Made by a program: the position numbers and the translations under genes. Shown one piece after another: positions 57,755 to 64,000 of a DNA stretch of 64,000 bases. Below the pieces are notes generated by a model. The model made no database searches. It saw nothing but the letters and a program-made list of their open reading frames with translations, and was not told where the DNA came from. Each line of letters starts with the position of its first letter. Position 1 is the first letter of the stretch. Source of the stretch: Bin87 sp965115825 (GTDB lineage: Bacteria; Chloroflexota; Dehalococcoidia; Lucifugimonadales; UBA3495); assembly GCA_965115825.1 (NCBI GenBank), contig OZ220464.1, positions 1,612,001-1,676,000 of the forward strand, given 5' to 3'.

Positions 57755-59614
57755 TTAGAAGACTTGTGGGCAGGGACGGGTGAATACGTCCCATTTGTCG
57801 TTGGCGGCGTCGTAGCGGGAGTTAACGAAGACGCGCCAGTTGGGTTCGTCCATGTCGGGGTAGTCGCTGCGGTAGTAGAAGCCGGGCCAGCGGGTTTCCT
57901 TGCGGTGGAGCATATGGCGGAGGTGGGCTTCGGCGACCCAGGCGCGATGGATGAGTTCGTGGCAGCGGAGGAGTTCGTGTCGGTTGCGGGCGGCGAGTTT
58001 GTCTAGGTCTTCGCGGAGCATTCCCATGAGTTCCAGGCCGCGGAGCATGGTTGCTTCGTTGGTGGTGAAGCCGGCGGAGACGCCGGCGACGTATTCGTCC
58101 ATGAGTTTTTGGAGGCGGAAGAGGCCCTGGCGCGGGAGGAGGTAGTTGGGGTTGACCTCCGGGTTGGTGGAGGCGTATTGATTTTGCTCGAAGGTAACCA
58201 TGGGGGCCCATGCCTGGCGTCTGAGCTCGTCGATTTTGCGGTCGTCGACTTTGGGAGGGGCGGAATGATCCAGGGCGTAGATGACGGCGGATTTGCCGGC
58301 GAGTCGGCCTTCGGTGAAGGAGCCGGAGGAGAATTTGTGGGGGCAGGCGCCCACGCCGTCGCCGGCGGCAAAAAGGCCGCTGACGGTGGTCATTTTGCTG
58401 TATCCCCAGTGGTAGCCGTCGGGGGCGACGTCGTCGGGGCCGCTGACCCAGGCGCCGGATTCGCCGCTGTGGCTGCCCATGATGTAGGGTTCGGCGAGGA
58501 CAACTTCGGAGGGGCGTTCTTCGGGGGCGATGTTGTGAGCGGCCCAGAGGATGGCCTGGGAGATGGTCATGTCGAGGAAGTCTTCCCAAGCTTCGGAGAT
58601 GATGTCGCGCTTGCGGTTTTCGTCGCCGGAGGCGAGGGCGTCGATGGCTTCGGGGGTTTTGAGCATGATGGGGCCGTTGCCGGCCTGGATTTCGGTCCAG
58701 AGGAGGTGGTTGCGCAGGGGGGTGGGTGTGGGGAAAGCGGAGCCGTAGGGGTCGTACTTTTTGAGTTCGGGGAGGCGGTTGACGAAGTAGTTTTCGCCGG
58801 CGGCGTTGGTGAGGTCGGCGCGGAAGAGCTGGGACCAGGCGCCGACGGGGCCGTAGGAGTCTTTGAAGCGGCTGGGGACGAAGCGGTGTTCCATCTGGGT
58901 CATTTCGCCGCCGACAGGGATGATGAGGCCATAGACGGATCCGGTGTCAAAGATGGAGTACCAGGTGCGGCCCATGCCTTCGCCAACGCTGCGGGGACGG
59001 AAGACGGCGGTGGCGCCGCCGGCGGCGCTGATGACGGAGCGGGCTTTGAAGATGTAGATGACGTCTTCGCGGACGCCGAAGCCGACGGCGCCGGCGACGC
59101 GGTTGGGGTCGTCGGCGTCGGTAAAGAGATGGGAGATGAAGACACGCTCGTAGTGGTTGTCCGGGCCGAGGGCTTTTTTGGCGGCCTCGGCGACGATGGG
59201 CTTGTAGGCTTCGCCGTGGATCATGACCTGCCAGCGGCCTTCGCGGATGTAGAGGCCATCGTCGTCGTACCAGAAGGGGAGGCCCCATTCTTCGAACATA
59301 TGGACGCTGCTGTCGACGTGGCGGGCGACGTCATAGACGAGGTCTTCGCGGGAGACGCCCATCATGTCGTTGCGGACGTATTCGACATAGTCTTCGGGTT
59401 GGTTCCAGCCGTGGCGCATACCCATGTACATGTTGATGGCGGAGAGGCCTTCGCCGACGGCGCCGCTGCGGTCGGTGGCGGCTTTGTCGACCATGACGAT
59501 GCGGAGGTCGCCGCCGCCCCAGTAACGGGCTTCGATGGCGGCGCCACAGCCGGCCATGCCGCCGCCGATGATGAGGACATCGGATTCAACGATTCGGGTA
59601 GTAGGTTCGGGCAT
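57755..59614 (-). CDS. aprA: Adenylylsulfate reductase subunit alpha
   Basis: AprA carries FAD and interconverts adenylylsulfate and sulfite plus AMP. The 619-residue product has the FAD Rossmann motif VLIIGGGMAGCGAAIEARYW, SGAVGEGLSAINMYMG, MIHGEAYKPIVAEAAK, GEMTQMEHRFVPSRFKDSYG with the active-site Arg/His region, and FAAGDGVGACPHKFSSGSFT. AprB and a small PaREP1-like gene lie upstream on the same strand. No sat, qmo, dsr or aprM gene is visible, so the direction of the pathway (sulfite oxidation or sulfate reduction) cannot be judged here. Confidence 0.96.
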   Translation of the reverse strand: MPEPTTRIVESDVLIIGGGMAGCGAAIEARYWGGGDLRIVMVDKAATDRSGAVGEGLSAINMYMGMRHGWNQPEDYVEYVRNDMMGVSREDLVYDVARHVDSSVHMFEEWGLPFWYDDDGLYIREGRWQVMIHGEAYKPIVAEAAKKALGPDNHYERVFISHLFTDADDPNRVAGAVGFGVREDVIYIFKARSVISAAGGATAVFRPRSVGEGMGRTWYSIFDTGSVYGLIIPVGGEMTQMEHRFVPSRFKDSYGPVGAWSQLFRADLTNAAGENYFVNRLPELKKYDPYGSAFPTPTPLRNHLLWTEIQAGNGPIMLKTPEAIDALASGDENRKRDIISEAWEDFLDMTISQAILWAAHNIAPEERPSEVVLAEPYIMGSHSGESGAWVSGPDDVAPDGYHWGYSKMTTVSGLFAAGDGVGACPHKFSSGSFTEGRLAGKSAVIYALDHSAPPKVDDRKIDELRRQAWAPMVTFEQNQYASTNPEVNPNYLLPRQGLFRLQKLMDEYVAGVSAGFTTNEATMLRGLELMGMLREDLDKLAARNRHELLRCHELIHRAWVAEAHLRHMLHRKETRWPGFYYRSDYPDMDEPNWRVFVNSRYDAANDKWDVFTRPCPQVF

Positions 59615-59719
59615 TTGGGGGTTTCTCCTCTTAGGATAGGTCGGTTCAAGCGGAGCGTGTGTTTGCGGCGGGCGGCAGTATAGCAGATTGGGGTAGGATG
59701 GCGGGCAGGCAGCGGCGTA

Positions 59720-60085
59720 TCAGCCGAGGCTTTCCAAAGCCGCGATAAACTCGGAGATTATATTATTTCCGTGGCGGATAGCGTCGGCCGAGGGCGGCCA
59801 TGCGTAAGACTCCTGACGGTATGCTGAAGCCATCATATACTGACCGAACAGATGCTGTAGCGCACCTTCTTCGCTGATTAAGCGTTCCATTGTTTGCTGG
59901 AGCAGCGCATCGTGATGGGGCCAACCGCGGGTTTCGGCGGTGGCTTTGATGGCGCGGGCGGCGGCTCCCCAGAGTTTGTTGCTGGCTTCTTCCAGTTCTC
60001 CGCGGGCGAGTTCGTCGTCCACGAGGCTGAGGAAATGCCAGCTGCGTTCGCGGTGGTAGGCGATGGCGTCGGTGGCGGTGGTCAT
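59720..60085 (-). CDS. PaREP1/HEPN-like small helical protein
   Basis: The 121-residue product has the pattern of PaREP1-like proteins: WHFLSLVDDELARGELEEAS, NKLWGAAARAIKATAETRGW, then HHDALLQQTMERLISEE and a C-terminal helix HGNNIISEFIAALES. These are four-helix proteins related in shape to HEPN domains. They often occur in Chloroflexota and archaea beside toxin-antitoxin or metabolic genes, with no defined role. No clear Rx4-6H ribonuclease motif is visible. The start lies 4 bp after the aprB stop, so translation is coupled to aprB, and aprA follows after 105 bp. Confidence 0.8.
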   Translation of the reverse strand: MTTATDAIAYHRERSWHFLSLVDDELARGELEEASNKLWGAAARAIKATAETRGWPHHDALLQQTMERLISEEGALQHLFGQYMMASAYRQESYAWPPSADAIRHGNNIISEFIAALESLG

Positions 60086-60089
60086 GAGG

Positions 60090-60527
60090 TCAGGCTGATT
60101 CGGGGAGTTTGAGGTACTCGGGTTCGCCGAAGAGGGCGGTGGTACGGAGATTGTCGGGGTCGGCCGGGGCGACGTTGGCGTAGGGGTCGATGCTGCCCCA
60201 AGGGGTGGAACGGGAGGCGAAGCGGAAATGTTCGGTGCGTCCGTCGCGGAAGGTGACGTTCCAGACGATGTCCTGGCCTTCGTAGTGGGGCTGGACTTCG
60301 GCGCCGAGGGGGACGAAGTCGGCGTAGCCGCGGACGTGGATGGCGTTTTCGGGGCAGAGTTTGACGCAGGCGTAGCACTCGGAGCACATATCGGGTTCCT
60401 GGTTGAGGCTTTTTTGGGTGACCTGGTCAAGGGTCATGAGGTCATTGGGGCAGATATAGACGCACTGGGGGCCGCCGTTGACGCTGGCGCAGGAGTTGCA
60501 GGCAACGGGGTCAACGTAGGTTGGCAT
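60090..60527 (-). CDS. aprB: Adenylylsulfate reductase subunit beta
   Basis: AprB is the iron-sulfur partner that passes electrons to AprA. The 145-residue product starts MPTYVDPVACNSCASVNGGP and has two [4Fe-4S] motifs: CNSCASVNGGPQCVYICP, with the long insert typical of AprB, and CSECYACVKLCPENAI. The C-terminal tail (PYANVAPADPDNLRTTALFG) wraps around AprA in known structures. ATG at 60527 has GGAGGAAC upstream. It heads the aprB-PaREP1-aprA run. Confidence 0.95.
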   Translation of the reverse strand: MPTYVDPVACNSCASVNGGPQCVYICPNDLMTLDQVTQKSLNQEPDMCSECYACVKLCPENAIHVRGYADFVPLGAEVQPHYEGQDIVWNVTFRDGRTEHFRFASRSTPWGSIDPYANVAPADPDNLRTTALFGEPEYLKLPESA

Positions 60528-60811
60528 TGGTGGTTCCTCCGGTGGACGTAGAAAATGAGAGGCGGCGAAAAAGTCCGATGGCAATTGTATCATCAAGTCG
60601 CAGGCGGGGGTTAGGGATTAGCGGACGCGGTTGAGGGTTTGGACGGGTGGATCCTGAGGCGATTGGCCAGAGGCGATCATTTTTGCGCGCGCCCGGTCGA
60701 TGGCGGGTAATCTCGCGGTGATTGGGCGGAGGTGGTTGGAGGATTGATTGGCGCGCGGTTGGCGGGCGTGCTACCATAATGGGCGTTGAAAGGAAGGATG
60801 GGGTTGGCATT

Positions 60812-62695
60812 ATGAAGCAGCAGAGTATCCGCAATTTTTGCATTATCGCTCACATTGACCACGGGAAGTCCACTTTGGCCGACCGCCTGCTGGAGATAAC
60901 GGGCACGGTGCGGCCGCAGGACATGAAGGCGCAGTTTCTGGATCAGATGGAGCTGGAACGGGAGCGGGGCATTACGATAAAGGGCAAGGCGGTTACGATG
61001 TCGCATGGGGTGAAGGGGGGCGACTATGCGGGGGAGTATCAGCTGAACCTGATTGACACGCCGGGTCATGTGGATTTTTCCTATGAGGTTTCCCGGGCGC
61101 TGGCGGCTTGCGAGGGCGCGCTGCTGGTGGTGGACGCTACGCAGGGGGTGGAGGCGCAGACCATCGCCAACACGCTGCTGGCAATGGAGTATGACCTGGA
61201 GTTGATTCCAGTCATTAATAAGGTTGACTTACCGTCGGCGGAGCCGGAGCGGGTGGCGGCGGAGATGGAGCAGATTTTCGGGTTTCGCCGGGATGAGGTG
61301 ATGTTCGTGTCGGCGAAGTCAGGGGTGGGCTGCACGGAGCTGCTGGACGCGATTGTGGAGCGGGTGCCATCGCCGGCCGGCGGGGAGGAGGAGCCGTTCC
61401 GGGCGCTGGTGTTTGACTCTACGTATGACACTTACAAGGGCATTATCGCATATGTGCGGGTTGCCGACGGGGGCATTGCGGCCAGCGACCGGCTGCGGGT
61501 GATGTCGTCGGGGAAGTGGGTGGAGATTATGGAGGTGGGGGTGTTCGCGCCGGAACCTACGCCCACCGGGTCGCTGGGGGCGGGACAGGTGGGATACGTG
61601 GCGACCGGGTTTAAGGATGTACAGGAGTGCGCGGTTGGCGATACGCTGACGAACCACGCCGAACCGGCGGAGGAGCCGCTGCCGGGGTACGTGGAGTTGA
61701 AGTCCATGGTGTTTGCGGGGCTGTATCCGGCGGACGGGGAGGACTATACCCGGCTGAGGGCGGCACTGGAGAAGCTGAAGCTCAATGACGCCTCGCTGAC
61801 GATTGAGCCGGAGAACAGCGGGGCGCTGGGTTTTGGGTTCCGCTGCGGGTTTCTGGGGTTGGTGCATCTGGAAATCGTGCAGGAAAGGCTGGAGCGGGAG
61901 TATGACCTGGATTTGATTGTCACTGCGCCGAGCGTGGCTTACGAGGTGCTGCTGACCAACGGCGATCTGCTGCGGGTGGATAATCCGTCGCTGCTGCCGC
62001 AGCCTAATGCTATTTCGGAAGTGCGGGAGCCGATTTTGGGCGTTACCATCGTTGCGCCGAGCCGGGCGGTGGGGGCGGTGATGGAGCTGATGCACGCGCG
62101 CCGCTCTGAGTTTCGCCGTATGGAGTACATACAGGGCATCGGAGGGAAGCCGTCGGGCGGCGACGGGAAGGAGAGCGCTGATAATGAGAGGGGCGACAAT
62201 GAGCAGACGCGGGTGGTGATGGAGTACACGATGCCGCTGTCGGAGATGCTGGCTGATTTTTACAATCAGCTGAAATCGCGGACGCAGGGGTACGCATCGC
62301 TGGACTATACGTTTGAGGGTTACCGGGCGGCGCCGCTGGTGCGGATTGACATTCTGGTGAACCAGACGCCGGTGGAGGCGCTGAGCATGATCAGCCACCG
62401 GGATCATGCGGTGGCGCAAGGGCGCACTATTGTGGAGAAGTTGCGGACGACGATTCCGCGTCAGATGTTTGAGGTGCCCATCCAGGCGGCTATCGGCAGC
62501 CGGATTGTGGCGCGGGAGACGGTGCGGGCGATGCGTAAGGACGTGCTGTCCAAATGCTACGGGGGGGACATTACTCGGAAGCGGAAGCTGCTGGAAAAGC
62601 AGAAGGAAGGCAAGAAGCGGATGAAGCGGGTGGGGCGGGTAGAAGTGCCGCAGGAGGCGTTTTTGAGTTTGCTGCGGATGGGGGAGGAGGGGTAG
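60812..62695 (+). CDS. lepA: Elongation factor 4 (LepA)
   Basis: LepA is a ribosome-associated GTPase that acts in translation under stress and in initiation. The product (627 residues from the ATG at 60812) has G1 IAHIDHGKSTLADRLL, G2/G3 (ERERGITIKGKAV; LIDTPGHVDFSYEVSRAL), G4 NKVDLPSAEPERV and the LepA C-terminal signature CYGGDITRKRKLLEKQKEGK. Between VRREYIQG-like and TMPLSEML sequences it carries an extra hydrophilic loop of about 24 residues (IGGKPSGGDGKESADNERGD). An upstream frame to 60722 exists, but the family start is MKQQSIRNF. It is divergent from aprB. Confidence 0.96.
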   Translation: MKQQSIRNFCIIAHIDHGKSTLADRLLEITGTVRPQDMKAQFLDQMELERERGITIKGKAVTMSHGVKGGDYAGEYQLNLIDTPGHVDFSYEVSRALAACEGALLVVDATQGVEAQTIANTLLAMEYDLELIPVINKVDLPSAEPERVAAEMEQIFGFRRDEVMFVSAKSGVGCTELLDAIVERVPSPAGGEEEPFRALVFDSTYDTYKGIIAYVRVADGGIAASDRLRVMSSGKWVEIMEVGVFAPEPTPTGSLGAGQVGYVATGFKDVQECAVGDTLTNHAEPAEEPLPGYVELKSMVFAGLYPADGEDYTRLRAALEKLKLNDASLTIEPENSGALGFGFRCGFLGLVHLEIVQERLEREYDLDLIVTAPSVAYEVLLTNGDLLRVDNPSLLPQPNAISEVREPILGVTIVAPSRAVGAVMELMHARRSEFRRMEYIQGIGGKPSGGDGKESADNERGDNEQTRVVMEYTMPLSEMLADFYNQLKSRTQGYASLDYTFEGYRAAPLVRIDILVNQTPVEALSMISHRDHAVAQGRTIVEKLRTTIPRQMFEVPIQAAIGSRIVARETVRAMRKDVLSKCYGGDITRKRKLLEKQKEGKKRMKRVGRVEVPQEAFLSLLRMGEEG

Positions 62696-62699
62696 GGGG

Positions 62700-63404
62700 A
62701 TGCCGATACCGACTCATGGGGCCAATTGCAAAACCCTGATATATTCATGGGATTGCCCCAGTTGCAGAGTGGCGATATACCATCTGCGTTGCAATCACGG
62801 GTCAAGCGTCTTCCTGGACGATAACGCTCCGCCGTGGCCTGTCCACTGCTGTGGGAGAGGGGAGCAGTCTGTCAGACCGCCGTGGCTAGACGAAGTGGAG
62901 AGGATTTCCTACACGGATGGTCGCAAAGCAGCGACCGGGATTCCTGGTTTGGACTACCTCGTGAGGCCAGGCTTCGCTGCTAGTGGCAACCTTGTTCCGT
63001 CTGGGAAGAAGAGCCAAAAGCCGCGAAACCCGGCTCCCGACCTGATAGTTCCAGCACCACCGGGGGAAGGGGAAACACGGGAGTTCAGCGGCGTGCTTCG
63101 TGAGGTTGACAGCAACATCAACCATATGAAGGCGTTTGGTTACGGTGATGACGGGCCGATGGCGGTTGCGATGGCACAGGCCATGTTGGGGGAAAGGTGG
63201 GTCAACGAGTTTGGGCGCATAACGGTGCATACTCCGCGCCCTGATAGTAGCCAGCAGGAAAGCTATACTGCGTGGGTTCCAGCGGAGCGGATCAGAGGCC
63301 GCCGGATCAAGCGTGGGATCACAGTGTCGGTTAAGCTGGTCAGCGTTGATGTGAGCGATCTCTGCCGAGGTTGGTATTGCGACGACTTCCAAGTGGTCGG
63401 GTGA
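62700..63404 (+). CDS. Hypothetical zinc-binding protein with GPPWP-type motif
   Basis: The 234-residue product has an N-terminal CPSCRVAIYHLRCNHGSSVF followed by DDNAPPWPVHCC. I recall the C-x2-C ... RVFFD-xx-GPPWP-xHxC pattern from uncharacterised bacterial proteins, in which it is presumably a zinc-binding module. The C-terminal half (SGVLREVDSNINHMKAFGYG; GITVSVKLVSVDVSDLC) looks globular with a beta-rich end. Function unknown. Its stop-to-start distance from lepA is 4 bp, but its base composition is less GC-rich than lepA, so it may be a later arrival. Confidence 0.75.
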   Translation: MPIPTHGANCKTLIYSWDCPSCRVAIYHLRCNHGSSVFLDDNAPPWPVHCCGRGEQSVRPPWLDEVERISYTDGRKAATGIPGLDYLVRPGFAASGNLVPSGKKSQKPRNPAPDLIVPAPPGEGETREFSGVLREVDSNINHMKAFGYGDDGPMAVAMAQAMLGERWVNEFGRITVHTPRPDSSQQESYTAWVPAERIRGRRIKRGITVSVKLVSVDVSDLCRGWYCDDFQVVG

Positions 63405-63567
63405 GCGCTACGTCAGGGTTAGGTGAATATCGGCGTCGGCTGCCCTGACGGCGGAGGTTTGTACCCGATGAGGCTGGCCACTGAAATGTCGCTGACGGCA
63501 GGGATGTCGGCGCAGTCAGCGCGGGGTATAGCCATGTTCGGGCGAGGCGGCGATGGTGTGGGATGGG

Positions 63568-64000
63568 TTATTGGTTTGGGGGCTGCCGGTTCCATTGTTG
63601 GGCGCGCTGGGTGAATATGGTTGGGTCGGCGCGCCATTCGGGGTACCCGATGCGGCGGTGGTCGGTGAGCCAGTCGATGCGCTCGTTGAGCAGGGCCAGC
63701 AGCTCGGCGTTGTCGGCGGCTACGGTGAAGCCGCCGTACTCAACAAGGCTGTCGAGGGCGGTGACGGTGAAGTGGCCGTTGGAACTATGTACGGCGCTGA
63801 TGTTGGCAATTTCCTCGCGGGCCACTGCGTCGACTTCGCGGTTTTGCAGCATCCGGTTCAGGAGGGCTTCGCCGGAGTTGTCGGGCAGATAGGCTATTTG
63901 CGGCATGGCGTCGTTGGGTGGATAGATGTGGCGCCGTTGTGCAAGGCTGGGAGAGGAGCCGGCGGCGGTGATGGAGTAGTCGGGGCTGCCGTCGGAGATG
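63568..64000 (-). CDS. Periplasmic solute-binding protein (family 3-like), 3' part
   Basis: The frame is open to the right edge, so the N-terminus and signal peptide are outside the window. The visible 143 residues resemble the second lobe and C-terminus of extracellular solute-binding proteins of the amino-acid type: VDAVAREEIANISAVHSSNG, ALDSLVEYGGFTVAADNAEL, LNERIDWLTDHRRIGYPEW. The ATG-like codon at 63906 is internal (upstream codons read YPPNDAMPQI). Probably the binding component of an ABC importer, whose other genes are not in the window. Confidence 0.7.
   Translation of the reverse strand, partial: ISDGSPDYSITAAGSSPSLAQRRHIYPPNDAMPQIAYLPDNSGEALLNRMLQNREVDAVAREEIANISAVHSSNGHFTVTALDSLVEYGGFTVAADNAELLALLNERIDWLTDHRRIGYPEWRADPTIFTQRAQQWNRQPPNQ

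Noticed and set aside
58109..59683. 524-codon Gly/Val/Asp-rich open frame opposite aprA
   Set aside because: Mirror of aprA codons with no recognisable domain.
63419..63637. Small overlapping open frames on both strands between the GPPWP protein and the solute-binding protein
   Set aside because: Neither has a clear SD or protein-like pattern; both overlap the better supported solute-binding frame.

Overview
The window is 64 kb of GC-rich bacterial chromosome that is mostly housekeeping genes, interrupted by repeat-rich, gene-poor gaps. No rRNA or tRNA gene was recognised. The gene set includes aprBA, tandem CaiB/BaiF CoA-transferases, two F420/flavin LLM-type oxidoreductases, a sulfite-oxidase-family enzyme, a TfoX-N protein and Uma2. 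It best suits a Chloroflexota lineage, plausibly Dehalococcoidia or SAR202-like. That is inference from gene content, not a phylogenetic result.

Layout. 1-5.7 kb: 3' end of recG, an atypical OmpR-type regulator, two genes matching the two halves of D-glutamate cyclase, a zinc-knuckle protein and a Uma2 endonuclease. 5.8-13.5 kb: the repair operon yebC-ruvC-ruvA-uvrB, divergent from pheST; good sigma-70-type promoters are visible for both. 13.5-17.8 kb: an accessory island with many copies of a G-rich repeat, an IS110 remnant, a strong minus-strand promoter feeding a structured leader or RNA, and a PLD-family nuclease. 17.9-24.6 kb: metabolic genes (metallo-beta-lactamase fold, two CoA-transferases, a molybdenum enzyme, an LLM oxidoreductase with a 41-residue membrane protein upstream, and a GlcG/HbpS protein). 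24.3-28.4 kb: rpsO-pnp-kinase-ABM on the minus strand. 28.5-31.7 kb: repeats, with rpmB inside. They include 100-bp repeats, a foldback element, a 58-bp satellite, a cluster resembling CRISPR repeats, and a 203-bp coding-like tandem duplication.

31.8-40.6 kb: an isomerase-argH-rpe operon, pterin dehydratase, an LLM enzyme, a heptad-repeat coiled-coil protein, PIG-L deacetylase and aldehyde dehydrogenase. 40.9-45.2 kb: uvrC and mgtE, separated by about 1 kb of tandem copies of the uvrC 3' end and the mgtE 5' end. 46.2-48.6 kb: a predicted surface protein with one membrane anchor, a long Thr/Pro repeat stalk and a leucine-rich-repeat head. 48.9-55.9 kb: the dnaX-ybaB-recR replication/repair cluster, split by a large mosaic N6-adenine methyltransferase and preceded by a CRISPR array without cas genes in the window. 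55.9-60.5 kb: aprB, a PaREP1/HEPN-like gene and aprA, followed by three small enzyme genes. 60.8-64 kb: lepA, a zinc-binding unknown, and the 3' part of a solute-binding protein gene cut by the window edge.

Working picture: genome maintenance (RecG, RuvA/C, UvrB/C, RecR, DnaX, YbaB) and translation (PheST, S15, L28, LepA) sit beside sulfur metabolism (AprBA) and oxidoreductase/CoA-transferase catabolism. The most unusual elements are the uvrC-mgtE junction array, the mosaic methyltransferase beside an orphan CRISPR array, the polar G-rich repeat family and the 15-kb structured leader.
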